DNA of 64,000 bases from positions 1 to 64,000 of the forward strand of contig NZ_JAAVJH010000009.1 in NCBI RefSeq assembly GCF_012035195.1, read 5' to 3'. This stretch comes from Sphingomonas corticis. GTDB lineage: Bacteria; Pseudomonadota; Alphaproteobacteria; Sphingomonadales; Sphingomonadaceae. A program made the translations under genes and the position numbers. The notes beneath the pieces were generated by a model, which ran no database searches, had not been told where the DNA came from, and worked only from the letters and a program-made list of their open reading frames with translations. Positions 53,973-63,318 of the stretch are shown here, piece after piece (within the stretch, counting starts at the first letter, position 1; each line of letters begins with the position of its first letter).

Positions 53973-54686
53973 ATGCGCAAGTTCCTGATCGCCGCGCTGC
54001 TGCCGCTGGCAGCGTGCGGCAACGGCGGAGATGAGGGCGAGGGCATCGTCGGCACCGGCAGCGGCAACGCGCGCAGCTACGCCGCGTCGGGCTTCACGCG
54101 CATCCTGGCGGCGGGCAGCGACGCGGTGGACGTGCGCGTCGGCCCCGCCTTCTCCGTCCGCGCGGAGGGCGACGAATCGGTGCTGGAGCGGTTGAAGATC
54201 GAGCGTGACGGCGACGCGCTGAAGATCGGGCGGCGCGGCTCGGGTTTCCTCTCTTCGGGCAACGCGCGCGTCTTCGTCACCATGCCGGCGCTGCGCGGCG
54301 CCAACCTGGCGGGATCGGGCGACATCGCGATCGACCGCGCGCAGGGCGAGAAGCTTGAGGCCAAGATCGCCGGATCGGGCAACATCACCTTCGCGCAGGT
54401 GGACGTGGACGCCGCCTCCTTCGCCATCGCCGGGTCGGGCGACATCGCGGTGGCCGGCACCGCGCGGTCGCTGAACGTCTCGATCGCGGGGTCGGGGGAC
54501 GTGAAGGCGAAGGACCTCACCGCGTCGCAGGCGCAGGTCAAGGTCGCCGGATCGGGCAGCGTGCGCGCGACGGTGAACGGGCCGGCTACCGTGCGGGCGA
54601 TGGGCTCGGGCGACGTCGACCTGGGTCCGGGCGCGCGCTGCGACTCGAAGGACATGGGCTCCGGCGAGGTGAAGTGCGGCGGCTGA
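53973..54686 (+). CDS. DUF2807 family lipoprotein (second of three)
   Basis: 237 residues. Lipobox LLPLAAC (Cys15) indicates a lipoprotein. Same beta-helix pattern as its neighbour: FTRILAAGSDAVDVRVGPAF, then LAGSGDIAI, IAGSGNITF, IAGSGDIAV, IAGSGDVKA, VAGSGSVRA and MGSGDVDLGPGARC. Clearly a paralogue of the first gene. GGGGGAGGATG is upstream, with the preferred ATG before RKFLIAALLP. Confidence 0.88.
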   Translation: MRKFLIAALLPLAACGNGGDEGEGIVGTGSGNARSYAASGFTRILAAGSDAVDVRVGPAFSVRAEGDESVLERLKIERDGDALKIGRRGSGFLSSGNARVFVTMPALRGANLAGSGDIAIDRAQGEKLEAKIAGSGNITFAQVDVDAASFAIAGSGDIAVAGTARSLNVSIAGSGDVKAKDLTASQAQVKVAGSGSVRATVNGPATVRAMGSGDVDLGPGARCDSKDMGSGEVKCGG

Positions 54687-55372
54687 TCGCGCTCGCCGTC
54701 GTCGTCACGGCGGTGCCGACGGCGGCGGAGGAGCGGACGTGGCCGGTCGCATCGTTCGACCGGCTGCGCGTGGAAGGCCCGATCGACGTCGACGTGACGC
54801 GCGGCAGCCCCACCGCGCGCGCGGCCGGGGATCGCGCGACGCTGACGCGGCTGTCGATCGTGCGCGAGGGCATGACACTGGTGGTGCGGCTGGCGGGGGC
54901 GCCGCCCGCGGGCCTCGCCGCCGCGGATGCGACGCTCGCGCCCGTGCGCGTCGCACTGGCCACGCCGCGGCTGGCGGCGGTGACGCACCAGGGAACGGGG
55001 CGGGTGACGGTGGCGCGGCTCGACGGCGACCGGGTCGACGTGGCGGCGACCGGCGGCGGCGAGGTGGCGGTGGCGGCGGTGGAGACACGGCTGCTGGCGG
55101 CGACGATCGTCGGCGGCGGCGGCGCGACGCTGGCAGGGCGCGCCGCACGCGCGCGACTGACGCTGAACGGCGATGGCGCGGTCGACGCCGCCGCGCTGGT
55201 GGCGGACGAGGCGAGCGTCTCGCTGGTCGGCGCGGGCGAGATCCGCGCCGCCGCCCGCTTCGCCGCGCAGGTCGTCGCCGGGCCGGCCGAGGGGCGAGTG
55301 ACCGTCACGGGCCGCGCGAGATGCGCGGTGCGCTCGACCGGCAAGGCGCAGGTGCGCTGCGGCGCCGGGTAG
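54674..55372 (+). CDS. DUF2807-like exported protein (third of three, diverged)
   Basis: 232 residues, starting at GTG inside the 3' end of the second gene (13-base overlap; MRRLIALAVVVTAVPTAAEE signal peptide). FDRLRVEGPIDVDVTRGS keeps the family opening, but the turns have become GTGRVTV, GGGEVAV, GGGATLA, GAGEIRA, showing drift from the GSG pattern. C-terminal RCGAG mirrors RCGG/KCGG of the others. Translational coupling with gene two is likely. Confidence 0.8.
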   Translation: MRRLIALAVVVTAVPTAAEERTWPVASFDRLRVEGPIDVDVTRGSPTARAAGDRATLTRLSIVREGMTLVVRLAGAPPAGLAAADATLAPVRVALATPRLAAVTHQGTGRVTVARLDGDRVDVAATGGGEVAVAAVETRLLAATIVGGGGATLAGRAARARLTLNGDGAVDAAALVADEASVSLVGAGEIRAAARFAAQVVAGPAEGRVTVTGRARCAVRSTGKAQVRCGAG

Positions 55373-55381
55373 CGCGCGGCG

Positions 55382-55921
55382 TCAGTCCTCGTCGGGCCCC
55401 AGTGTCGCGTCCAGGTCGCGCGGGCGCACGAAGCGGACCAGCGTCGCGCCGCCGGGCGCCACGTCCGCCCAGCGCGCCACGTCGAACGTCATCTGCGCCA
55501 GCGTGGCGGTCGGATATTTCTCCTCCACGCTGTCGCGCAATCCGCCGGGCAGGTCGGGCACCAGATCCAGCACCAGTTCCTCCAGCCCCGGATTGTGCCC
55601 GACGAGCAGCAGCGAGGCATGCGCCGCGTCGGTCTCGCGCACCAGGTCGAGCAGCATCGCGCTGCTGGCGAGATAGGCGCGCTTGTCCCACGCCGGCGCC
55701 AGCGCGCGGCCGTAGCCGCCCTCCACCTCCGCCACCGTCTCCATGACGCGTACCGCGGGGGACGCGACGACATGGTCGAACGCCAGCGACAGGCCGCGCA
55801 GGTGGCGCCCCATCAGCGCGGCGGCGCGCCGCCCCTTGGCGTTGAGCGGCCGGTCGAAATCGCGAGCGACGGGATCGTCCCACCCCGATTTGGCATGGCG
55901 CAGCAGCGTCAGCGTCTTCAC
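55382..55921 (-). CDS. Histidine phosphatase family protein, SixA-like
   Basis: 179 residues. LTLLRHAKSGWDD (catalytic His9), ASPAVRVMET and LVGHNPGLEELVLDL are the SixA/phosphoglycerate-mutase-like blocks. SixA removes phosphate from histidine in HPt/PTS proteins in E. coli; the substrate here is unknown. GTG start overlaps the helicase stop (GTGA), so the two are coupled. Confidence 0.92.
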   Translation of the reverse strand: MKTLTLLRHAKSGWDDPVARDFDRPLNAKGRRAAALMGRHLRGLSLAFDHVVASPAVRVMETVAEVEGGYGRALAPAWDKRAYLASSAMLLDLVRETDAAHASLLLVGHNPGLEELVLDLVPDLPGGLRDSVEEKYPTATLAQMTFDVARWADVAPGGATLVRFVRPRDLDATLGPDED

Positions 55922-58698
55922 CGGGGTTGATCCTCGTCAGGAAGGGCGGGGCCTGCTGCGTAGGGGAGCGCGCGCGCCGCGGCAATGCCCGCGATGCCCG
56001 CCGTTCCCTGCCCAGCCATTTGGCGGGCCGTTCGCCCCGCCATGCGCGCGGCGATGCGCGCCGCCGCTTCCTCCAGCGGCACGCGCGCGATCGGCACCCC
56101 TGCGGGAAAGGCGTCGAGCAGGCGAGAGGGCATGGCCGCGGACAACAGCACGAAGGTGCCGCCATCGCCTTCGCGCCGCACCAGCCGTCCGAACGCCTGC
56201 GCCAGCCGCGCGCGCACGATACGGTCGTCGAAGGCGCTGCCGCCGCCCGCCAGCCGCCGCGCGGCGTGGAGCACGTTGGGCTTGGGCCAGGGCACCCCCT
56301 CCATCGCGACCAGCCGCAGCGAATCGCCCGGCACGTCGACGCCGTCGCGCAGCGCGTCGGTGCCGAACAGGCTAGCGTGCGGATCGTCGCGGAAGATGTC
56401 GACCAGCGTGCCGGTATCGACCGGGTCGACGTGCTGCGCGTGCAGCGGCAGGCCCGCGCGCGCCAGCCGGTCGGCGACGCGCGCGTGCACCGCGCGCAGC
56501 CGGCGGATCGCGGTGAACAGGCCGAGGACGCCGCCCCCCGCCGCCTCGACCAGCCGGGCGTAGGCGTTGGCCAGCGCGGGCACGTCGCCGCGCTTCACGT
56601 CGGTCACGATCAGCACCTCGGCGGAGGCGGCATAGTCGAACGGGCTGTCGACGGCGAACCGGTCAGGCGCGCGGGCCAGGTGCGGCGCGCCCACGCGCGC
56701 CTCTGCGGTGGACCAGTCGCCGCCACCAGTCAGCGTGGCGGAGGTGACGAGCGCGCCGTGCGCGGGCTTCAGCACGATCTCCGCGAAAGGCTTGGTCGGA
56801 TCCAGCCAGCGCCGGTGCAGCCCGGCGTCGATCTCGCGCCCCTCGATCCGGTCCACCGCCAGCCAGTCGACGAAGGCGGGATCCGCCGGGCCGCCGATCC
56901 GCGCCAGCAGCGACAGCCACGCCGCCACCGTCTCCGCGCGCCAGCCCAGCGACGCGATGGCGCCCTCGACGCGGGCGCGCGCGGGCGCGTCGAGCCAGTC
57001 GGGCGCGTCCGCCAGCACCGCCTCCATCCGCTTGCCCAAGGCGACCATCGGGCGCAGCAGCCGATCGAGCCCCTGCGCACACGCCGCCGCCGCCTCGACC
57101 AGATCGGGCGAGGGTTCGGCCAGCTCTGTCTCCAGCCCGTAGCCGGCGTCCGCCTCCTGCTCGGCGCGGGCGAAGACGAGGCCGCGCACCGCCGCCAGCA
57201 GCTGCTCCACCGCGCCGAACGGCTGGTTCTCCGCCAGCCGCGCGAGCCACCCGTCGCTCGCCAGCGCCTGCGCCGCGGCGACGATCTCGCCGATCGCGAC
57301 ACCGCCCTGCTCGTCGTAGCTGGCGAGGTCGGACAGCCGCGCCTGCAATCCGCGCCGCCGCCCGCGCGATCCGCCCTCCGGCCCGACGATCCAGCGGCGC
57401 AGCTCGATCGTCTCCTGTCCGGTCAGCGCGGTGCCGAACATCGCGTCGGCGGCGTCGAACAGGTGGTGCCCCTCGTCGAAGACGTAGCGGGTGGGCCGCG
57501 TCGACAGCTCGCGCCCGCGCGCGGCGTTCACCATGACGAGCGCGTGGTTGGCGATCACGATGTCCGCCTCCGCGCTGGCCCGCGCCGCGCGCTCGATGAA
57601 GCATTTGCGATAGTGCGGGCAGCCCGCGTAGACGCACTCGCCGCGCCGGTCGGTCAGCGCGGCGGAGCCGTTGCGGCGGAACAAGGTGGTCAGCCAGCCG
57701 GGCAGGTCCCCGCCCACCATGTCGCCGTCCGCGGTATAGGCCGCCCAGCGTGCGACCAGATGCGCCAGGATCGCGGCACGGCCCGCGAACCCGCCCTGCA
57801 ACGCGTCCTCCAGGTTGAGCAGGCACAGATAGTTCTCGCGCCCCTTGCGCGTCACCACGCGGGCGCGCCGCTCCGCCGCGTCGGGATGCAGCCGCCGCGT
57901 CTCGTGTCCCAGCTGGCGTTGCAGCGCCTTGGTATAGGTGGAAATCCACACCGCGCCGCCCGCACGCTCCGCCCACAGGCTGGCGGGGGCGAGATAGCCC
58001 AGCGTCTTGCCGATTCCCGTGCCCGCCTCCGCCAGCATCAGGTTCGGCGCGTCGCGTCCCATGCGCGGGGCGAAGGCGGCGGCGGCCGCCTCGGCATAGG
58101 CGCGCTGGCCCGCGCGCGGCTCGGCCCCCGCGCCGGTCAGCCGGTCGAGCCGGGCGAGCACGTCGGCGTCGGCCAGCGTGACGCTGCGCGGCGTAGGGCG
58201 GGGGGCGGCCTCCTCCCACTCGGGCAGGCGCGCGAACAGCCAGCGCTCGTTGCGCCCGGGCTTGGCGATCCGCAGCAGCGGCGCCCAGGGCCAGCGCAGC
58301 CGTGCCAGCGCCTGCGCCCCGCTCCACGCGCCCTCGCGCTCCGGCCAGTCGCTTTCCGCCACCGCCAGCAGCCGCGCCGTCGCCGCCAGCAGGAAGGCGG
58401 GAATGGCGGCGTCGTCGGCGGGCACGGCGAGCCCGGCGGCGGCGGCCAGCCCCTTGGGGGTCGGCACCATGAAGCGCGCCGGGTGCAGGAAGGCGAACAG
58501 CTCCAGCACGTCGAGACCCGACAGCTCGGCATAGCCCAGCCTCTGGCCCACCAGCGGCGCGTTCATCATCACCACCGGCGTATCCGCCGCGATGCGGATC
58601 GCTTCGCCCCGCGACACCGCGCGCGTCTCCCCGCCGTGCGCGATCCAGATGCCGGCGTGGCTGGCGTGCAGCGCGGGGTAGGGAAAGGATTGCGGCAC
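55918..58698 (-). CDS. DinG/Rad3-like superfamily II DNA helicase (XPD family, Fe-S)
   Basis: 926 residues from GTG 58698 (MPQSFPYPALHASHAGIW). An N-terminal region of about 200 residues precedes Walker A AEAGTGIGKTLGYL (Lys231), a cluster of cysteines (YLCLLN then RGECVYAGCPHYRKCF) that would bind [4Fe-4S], the DEGHHLFDAAD box, SATLTGG and C-terminal QAFGRLVRREGDGG. This is the alphaproteobacterial ATP-dependent helicase related to DinG, acting on R-loops or replication-blocking structures. Codons upstream of 58698 are open but not family-like. Confidence 0.9.
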   Translation of the reverse strand: MPQSFPYPALHASHAGIWIAHGGETRAVSRGEAIRIAADTPVVMMNAPLVGQRLGYAELSGLDVLELFAFLHPARFMVPTPKGLAAAAGLAVPADDAAIPAFLLAATARLLAVAESDWPEREGAWSGAQALARLRWPWAPLLRIAKPGRNERWLFARLPEWEEAAPRPTPRSVTLADADVLARLDRLTGAGAEPRAGQRAYAEAAAAAFAPRMGRDAPNLMLAEAGTGIGKTLGYLAPASLWAERAGGAVWISTYTKALQRQLGHETRRLHPDAAERRARVVTRKGRENYLCLLNLEDALQGGFAGRAAILAHLVARWAAYTADGDMVGGDLPGWLTTLFRRNGSAALTDRRGECVYAGCPHYRKCFIERAARASAEADIVIANHALVMVNAARGRELSTRPTRYVFDEGHHLFDAADAMFGTALTGQETIELRRWIVGPEGGSRGRRRGLQARLSDLASYDEQGGVAIGEIVAAAQALASDGWLARLAENQPFGAVEQLLAAVRGLVFARAEQEADAGYGLETELAEPSPDLVEAAAACAQGLDRLLRPMVALGKRMEAVLADAPDWLDAPARARVEGAIASLGWRAETVAAWLSLLARIGGPADPAFVDWLAVDRIEGREIDAGLHRRWLDPTKPFAEIVLKPAHGALVTSATLTGGGDWSTAEARVGAPHLARAPDRFAVDSPFDYAASAEVLIVTDVKRGDVPALANAYARLVEAAGGGVLGLFTAIRRLRAVHARVADRLARAGLPLHAQHVDPVDTGTLVDIFRDDPHASLFGTDALRDGVDVPGDSLRLVAMEGVPWPKPNVLHAARRLAGGGSAFDDRIVRARLAQAFGRLVRREGDGGTFVLLSAAMPSRLLDAFPAGVPIARVPLEEAAARIAARMAGRTARQMAGQGTAGIAGIAAARALPYAAGPALPDEDQPR

Positions 58699-58925
58699 GG
58701 GGGACAGGTGTGACGTCGCGAACAGATTGGCAACGGGGAAAGTGCGGCGTCCGGCCTCTTCCCTCCGGCACCCGTGGCTTGCCCACGGCAGCGATTCCGG
58801 CATGACGACGAATAATGCTACTGCGAACCGTTATCCTTACATGAAAACGCGGGGTGGATTCATCGGGCGGCCTGTGCTTAAGCGACGGCGATCTTTCCGC
58901 CGTCCGATCGAGAGGACCCGCTGCG

Positions 58926-60125
58926 ATGAACATCCACGAATATCAGGCCAAGGAGCTGCTGGCCAAGTTCGGCGTCCCCGTCCCCGCCGGCTTCGCCGCG
59001 TTGAGCGTGGACGAGGCGGTCGACGCGTCGAAGAAGCTGCCCGGCCCGCTCTACGTCGTGAAGGCGCAGATCCACGCCGGCGGCCGCGGCAAGGGCAAGT
59101 TCAAGGAGCTGCCGCCCGAGGCGAAGGGCGGCGTGCGCCTCGCCCGCACCGAGGACGAGGTGCGCACCGCCGCGCAGGAGATGCTCGGCAACACGCTGGT
59201 GACGATCCAGACCGGCGACGCGGGCAAGCAGGTGAACCGTCTGTACGTCACCGACGGCGTCGACATCGCGAAGGAATTCTACCTCGCGCTGCTGGTCGAT
59301 CGCGCGACCGGGCGCGTCGCCTTCGTCGTCTCGACCGAGGGCGGCATGGACATCGAGACCGTCGCGCACGACACGCCGGAGAAGATCCACACCTTCTCGG
59401 TCGACCCCGCCACCGGGTTCCAGCCGCACCACGGCCGCGCCGTCGCCAACGCGCTCGGCCTGACCGGTGATCTCGCCAAGCAGGCGCAGAGCCTGGCCTC
59501 AAAGGTCTACGACGCCTTTCTCGGCACCGACGCCTCGCAGATCGAGATCAACCCGCTGGCGATCACCGAGGACCAGAAGCTGATGGTGCTCGACGCCAAG
59601 GTCGGCTTCGACGGCAACGCCATGTTCCGCCACAAGGACCTGGCCGAGCTGCGCGACGAGACCGAAGAGGATCCCGCCGAGCTGGAGGCGTCGAAGTACG
59701 ACCTGGCGTACATCAAGCTGGACGGCGACATCGGCTGCATGGTGAACGGCGCGGGCCTCGCCATGGCGACGATGGACATCATCAAGCTGAATGGCATGTT
59801 CCCCGCCAACTTCCTCGACGTCGGCGGCGGCGCGTCGAAGGAGAAGGTGACGGCGGCGTTCAAGATCATCCTCGCCGACCCGAACGTGAAGGGCATCCTC
59901 GTCAACATCTTCGGCGGAATCATGAAGTGCGACATCATCGCCGAGGGCATCGTCGCCGCGGCGAAGGAAGTGAACCTGTCCGTGCCGCTGGTCGTCCGGC
60001 TGGAGGGCACGAACGTGGACAAGGGCAAGGAGATCCTGGCCGGATCGGGCCTCGCCATCGTCCCCGCCAACGACCTGGGCGACGCGGCGAAGAAGATCGT
60101 GGCGGAGGTGCAGAAGGCGGCATGA
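58926..60125 (+). CDS. sucC: Succinate-CoA ligase, ADP-forming, beta subunit
   Basis: 399 residues. [20 protein letters not shown], the ATP-grasp fold with [15 protein letters not shown], and [17 protein letters not shown] are diagnostic. It pairs with SucD to make succinate and ATP in the TCA cycle; sucD is not adjacent, unlike in many bacteria, and etfB follows instead. A strong terminator follows the stop. Confidence 0.98.
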   Translation: MNIHEYQAKELLAKFGVPVPAGFAALSVDEAVDASKKLPGPLYVVKAQIHAGGRGKGKFKELPPEAKGGVRLARTEDEVRTAAQEMLGNTLVTIQTGDAGKQVNRLYVTDGVDIAKEFYLALLVDRATGRVAFVVSTEGGMDIETVAHDTPEKIHTFSVDPATGFQPHHGRAVANALGLTGDLAKQAQSLASKVYDAFLGTDASQIEINPLAITEDQKLMVLDAKVGFDGNAMFRHKDLAELRDETEEDPAELEASKYDLAYIKLDGDIGCMVNGAGLAMATMDIIKLNGMFPANFLDVGGGASKEKVTAAFKIILADPNVKGILVNIFGGIMKCDIIAEGIVAAAKEVNLSVPLVVRLEGTNVDKGKEILAGSGLAIVPANDLGDAAKKIVAEVQKAA

Positions 60126-60152
60126 CCCGCGACGGCATCGACTGATTCGCAA

Positions 60153-60191
60153 GGGGGCCTGCACGCATCGCCGCGCGGGCCCCTTTTCTTT
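60153..60191 (+). terminator. Intrinsic terminator of sucC
   Basis: GGGGCCTGC (60154-60162) pairs with GCGGGCCCC (60175-60183), nine pairs with one G-U, then TTTTCTTT. It separates sucC from etfBA. Confidence 0.85.
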
Positions 60192-60321
60192 GCACCCGGC
60201 GCGCCCGCCGGACGTTACGGCATCGCGGGCACGGCATACCGCACTTGCGAAAAGCACGGCTTCCCGCCATGGGAACCGGCAAACGCGATCCTGCAAGGAC
60301 GAACGAGAGGAAGGACCCTCG

Positions 60322-61071
60322 ATGAAGGTTTTGGTCCCGGTCAAGCGCGTGCTTGACTATAACGTGAAGCCCCGCGTGAAGGCGGACGGCAGCGGGGTCG
60401 ATCTCGCCAACGTCAAGATGAGCATGAATCCATTCGACGAGATCGCGGTCGAGGAGGCGATCCGGCTGAAGGAAAAGGGCACGGTCACGGAGATCGTCGC
60501 CGTCTCGATCGGCGAGGCGAAGGCGCAGGAGACTCTGCGCACCGCGCTCGCGATGGGCGCCGACCGCGCGATCCTGGTGACCGCGGAGGAGAAGGTGGAG
60601 CCGCTCGGCGTCGCCAAGATCCTGGCGAAGATCGTCGAGGAGGAGCAGCCGAGCCTGGTGATCCTGGGCAAGCAGGCGATCGACGACGACAACAACCAGA
60701 CCGGGCAGATGCTCGCCGGGCTGCTCGGCTGGGGCCAGGGCACGTTCGCGTCCAAGGTGGAGCTCTCCGCCGATAGCGCGAAGGTGACGCGCGAGGTGGA
60801 CGGCGGGCTCGAAACGGACACGTTCAGGCTGCCCGCGATCGTGACGACGGACCTGCGCCTCAACGAGCCGCGCTACGCCAGCCTGCCCAACATCATGAAG
60901 GCGAAGTCGAAGCCGCTCGCGCAGAAGACCGCGGCCGATTACGGCGTCGACGTCACCGCGCGCGTGAAGACGCTGAAGGTCGCCGAACCCGCCAAGCGCA
61001 CCGCGGGCGTGAAGGTGGCCGACGTCGACGAACTGGTGAACCGGCTCAAGTCGATGGGCATCGCGAAGTAG
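60322..61071 (+). CDS. etfB: Electron transfer flavoprotein subunit beta
   Basis: 249 residues. [20 protein letters not shown] and the signature [20 protein letters not shown], then [20 protein letters not shown] identify EtfB, which with EtfA carries electrons from acyl-CoA dehydrogenases to ETF-ubiquinone oxidoreductase. AGAGGAAGGA precedes the ATG. Separated from etfA by a 120-base gap containing a repeat. Confidence 0.97.
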   Translation: MKVLVPVKRVLDYNVKPRVKADGSGVDLANVKMSMNPFDEIAVEEAIRLKEKGTVTEIVAVSIGEAKAQETLRTALAMGADRAILVTAEEKVEPLGVAKILAKIVEEEQPSLVILGKQAIDDDNNQTGQMLAGLLGWGQGTFASKVELSADSAKVTREVDGGLETDTFRLPAIVTTDLRLNEPRYASLPNIMKAKSKPLAQKTAADYGVDVTARVKTLKVAEPAKRTAGVKVADVDELVNRLKSMGIAK

Positions 61072-61080
61072 GGCATCGTG

Positions 61081-61172
61081 CCCACCCTCCGTTCGGGCTG
61101 AGCGCAGTCGAAGCCCACGCACCACGTCCGCCGCTTGCCCTTCGACTTCGCTCAGGGCGAACGGAGGTGGGA
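61081..61172. repeat. REP-like inverted repeat between etfB and etfA
   Basis: CCCACCCTCCGTTCGGGCTG (left) is mirrored by the right end CGAACGGAGGTGGG, and the arms also share the GAGCGCAGTCGAAG / CTTCGACTTCGCTC cores. It lies inside an otherwise operon-like gene pair and could act as an mRNA stability or attenuation element. Confidence 0.8.
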
Positions 61173-61191
61173 TTGAAGGAAGGCTGAGAAG

Positions 61192-62121
61192 ATGAAGACT
61201 CTCGTTTGGGTCGAGCACGACGGCTCGGCCGTCAAGGACGCCACCCTCTCCGCGGTCACCGCCGCGGCGAAGCTGGGCGAGGTGCACCTGCTGGTCGCCG
61301 GCCAGGGCGTGGACGGCGTCGCGCAGGCGGCGGCGAAGATCGCCGGCGTCGGCAAGGTCCACGTCGCCGACGACGCGGCCTACGCCCACGCGCTGGCGGA
61401 GAATGTCGCGCCGCTGGTGGTCGAGCTGATGGGCCACCACGACGCCTTCGTCGCGCCCTCGACCACCAACGGCAAGGCCATCGCGCCGCGTGTCGCCGCG
61501 CTGCTGGACGTCATGCAGATCAGCGACGTGCTCTCCGTGGAGTCGGAGGACACGTTCACCCGCCCGATCTATGCCGGCAACGCCATCGCCACGGTGCAGA
61601 CCTCGGACGCGAAGAAGGTCATCACCGTGCGCGGTACCGCCTTCGAGAAGGCCGCGGCCGAGGGCGGCAGCGGCACCGTCGAGGCGGTCGCCTCCACCGG
61701 CGACAAGGGCCTCGCCACCTTCGAGGGGCAGGAGATCGCCGCGTTGACCCGGCCGGAGCTGACCAGCGCGAAGATCATCGTCTCGGGCGGCCGCGCGCTC
61801 GGATCGGGCGAGAAGTTCGCCGAACTGATCGAACCGCTCGCCGACAAGCTGGGCGCGGGCGTCGGCGCCAGCCGCGCCGCGGTGGACGCGGGCTACGTGC
61901 CCAACGACTATCAGGTCGGACAGACCGGCAAGATCGTCGCACCGGAAGTCTACGTCGCAGTCGGCATCTCCGGCGCGATCCAGCACCTCGCCGGCATGAA
62001 GGATTCCAAGACCATCATCGCCATCAACAAGGACGAGGACGCGCCGATCTTCCAGGTTGCCGACATCGGCCTGGTGGGCGACCTGTTCAAGATCGTGCCG
62101 GAGCTGACGGAGAAGCTCTAG
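61192..62121 (+). CDS. etfA: Electron transfer flavoprotein subunit alpha
   Basis: 309 residues. [20 protein letters not shown] opens the N-terminal domain; [33 protein letters not shown], and [19 protein letters not shown] then [10 protein letters not shown] form the FAD-binding C-terminal domain. Functions with EtfB. The start ATG follows GAAGGAAGGCTGAGAAG. Confidence 0.97.
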   Translation: MKTLVWVEHDGSAVKDATLSAVTAAAKLGEVHLLVAGQGVDGVAQAAAKIAGVGKVHVADDAAYAHALAENVAPLVVELMGHHDAFVAPSTTNGKAIAPRVAALLDVMQISDVLSVESEDTFTRPIYAGNAIATVQTSDAKKVITVRGTAFEKAAAEGGSGTVEAVASTGDKGLATFEGQEIAALTRPELTSAKIIVSGGRALGSGEKFAELIEPLADKLGAGVGASRAAVDAGYVPNDYQVGQTGKIVAPEVYVAVGISGAIQHLAGMKDSKTIIAINKDEDAPIFQVADIGLVGDLFKIVPELTEKL

Positions 62122-62137
62122 GCGCACCTGCGCGCCG

Positions 62138-62163
62138 GTGCGAGCGCCGGCAGGCGCTCGCAC
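62138..62163 (+). terminator. Perfect 11-bp hairpin after etfA
   Basis: GTGCGAGCGCC and GGCGCTCGCAC pair perfectly around GGCA, 17 bases after the etfA stop. There is no T run, so it is either a weak or Rho-linked 3' end or a stabilising hairpin. The remainder of the gap to 62359 holds no supported gene. Confidence 0.55.
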
Positions 62164-62359
62164 GGATTCGTTCGGCGGCGGGTCGGCTTGTCCGAACCCG
62201 TCCGACGACGCGGGACTTGCTCCCGCGTCGGCCGCTCGGCAACGACGAAACCCGGCCATGGCGGTCTCGATCGCCGGCTCGTGCACCCGCGGCCAGTCGG
62301 CTTGCAGCGCGCGGACAGCCGGCCTTGTCCACGCCGTCACCCGCCGCTAGCCCGCGACG

Positions 62360-63004
62360 ATGCGCCTTCTCCTCCCGCTTCTCGCCCTCCTCGCCCCCGC
62401 CGTCGCCCAGGCGCAGCGCGCCGACCGGGCCACGCCCGGCTGGGTCCGCGTGCGGCTGGAGACCGCCGATGGCCCGATCGTGCTGGCGCTCAACCAGCGC
62501 CGCGCGCCGATCACCACCGCCAATTTCCTGCGCTACGTCGATGACGGCCGCTTCGACGGCGTCAGCTTCTATCGCACCGCCCGCAACAAGCGGTCGCCGC
62601 AGTTCGGCTTCATCCAGTCGGGCATCCGCACCGACGCGCGCCGCTTCCTCGACATGATCCCGCACGAATCGACGCGGCAGACGGGCATGAAGCACCTCGA
62701 CATGACCATCTCCATGGCACGCAAGGGGCCGCCCGGGTCCGCCAACGGCAATTGGTTCATCACCGTCGGCCCGATCGCGGCGATGGACTGGACGCCGCAG
62801 AACCCCGGCTATGCCGCGTTCGGCCGTGTCGTCGGCGGGCAGGCGACGGTGAAGCGCATCCTCGCCGAGCCGACGGGCCAGCAGATGAACGGCACGCTGA
62901 TGCTGCGCCCCGTCCGCGTGAACCGCGCGGTGCGGCTGGACGGCGTCGCGAAGCCCACCGGCCGCCCGCGCCCCTGGCTGATCGAGCGGCGCAAGGACGG
63001 CTGA
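62360..63004 (+). CDS. Exported peptidylprolyl isomerase, cyclophilin type
   Basis: 214 residues with a signal peptide ([17 protein letters not shown]). [49 protein letters not shown], and [10 protein letters not shown] are cyclophilin blocks; the usual active-site Arg-Phe-Gln residues are partly recognisable (FYR, then [19 protein letters not shown]). Periplasmic proline isomerisation in envelope-protein folding is likely. Confidence 0.92.
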   Translation: MRLLLPLLALLAPAVAQAQRADRATPGWVRVRLETADGPIVLALNQRRAPITTANFLRYVDDGRFDGVSFYRTARNKRSPQFGFIQSGIRTDARRFLDMIPHESTRQTGMKHLDMTISMARKGPPGSANGNWFITVGPIAAMDWTPQNPGYAAFGRVVGGQATVKRILAEPTGQQMNGTLMLRPVRVNRAVRLDGVAKPTGRPRPWLIERRKDG

Positions 63005-63051
63005 ACTCTCGCCGTCACGCATCGTTCTGTTTCTTCCAAGGAGAACGAGCG

Positions 63052-63222
63052 ATGCCCGATCAACCCAACAAGCCTGGCGGCGACTTCCGCGACGACGGCA
63101 AGGTGCGCGACGCCGGCGACGAGCAGGCGGTGAAGAACCAGGGTGGCACCACGCCCGACGCCTATCCGGACAAGTCGTCCGGCAAGAACGCCGGCGGCGA
63201 CCTCTACGACAAGGATTCGTGA
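63052..63222 (+). CDS. Small hydrophilic protein (56 aa), disordered
   Basis: 56 residues, Gly/Asp/Lys-rich (MPDQPNKPGGDFRDDGKVRD, ending AGGDLYDKDS), no hydrophobic segment, resembling small stress-related disordered proteins. AAGGAG lies eight bases before the ATG and a clean hairpin follows the stop, so expression is credible. No family is recognised. Confidence 0.6.
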   Translation: MPDQPNKPGGDFRDDGKVRDAGDEQAVKNQGGTTPDAYPDKSSGKNAGGDLYDKDS

Positions 63223-63228
63223 CCGCCC

Positions 63229-63252
63229 GCTCCCCGGTCAGGGCCGGGGAGC
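63229..63252 (+). terminator. Hairpin after the small hydrophilic protein gene
   Basis: GCTCCCCGG and CCGGGGAGC form a perfect nine-base stem around TCAGGG, seven bases after the stop. No T run follows. Confidence 0.55.
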
Positions 63253-63318
63253 GACGTCCATATCCGCCGCGACTGGCCTCCCGCGCGCTTCGCGCTTGCC
63301 CCGGCGCCCGGTTCGCGC

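Noticed and set aside
59935-62340. An 801-codon minus-strand frame opposite sucC, etfB and etfA
   Set aside because: Low-complexity shadow crossing three well-conserved genes and their terminator.
62138-62350. Small plus-strand frame in the gap after etfA
   Set aside because: It begins inside a perfect hairpin, has no ribosome site and no family-like sequence.
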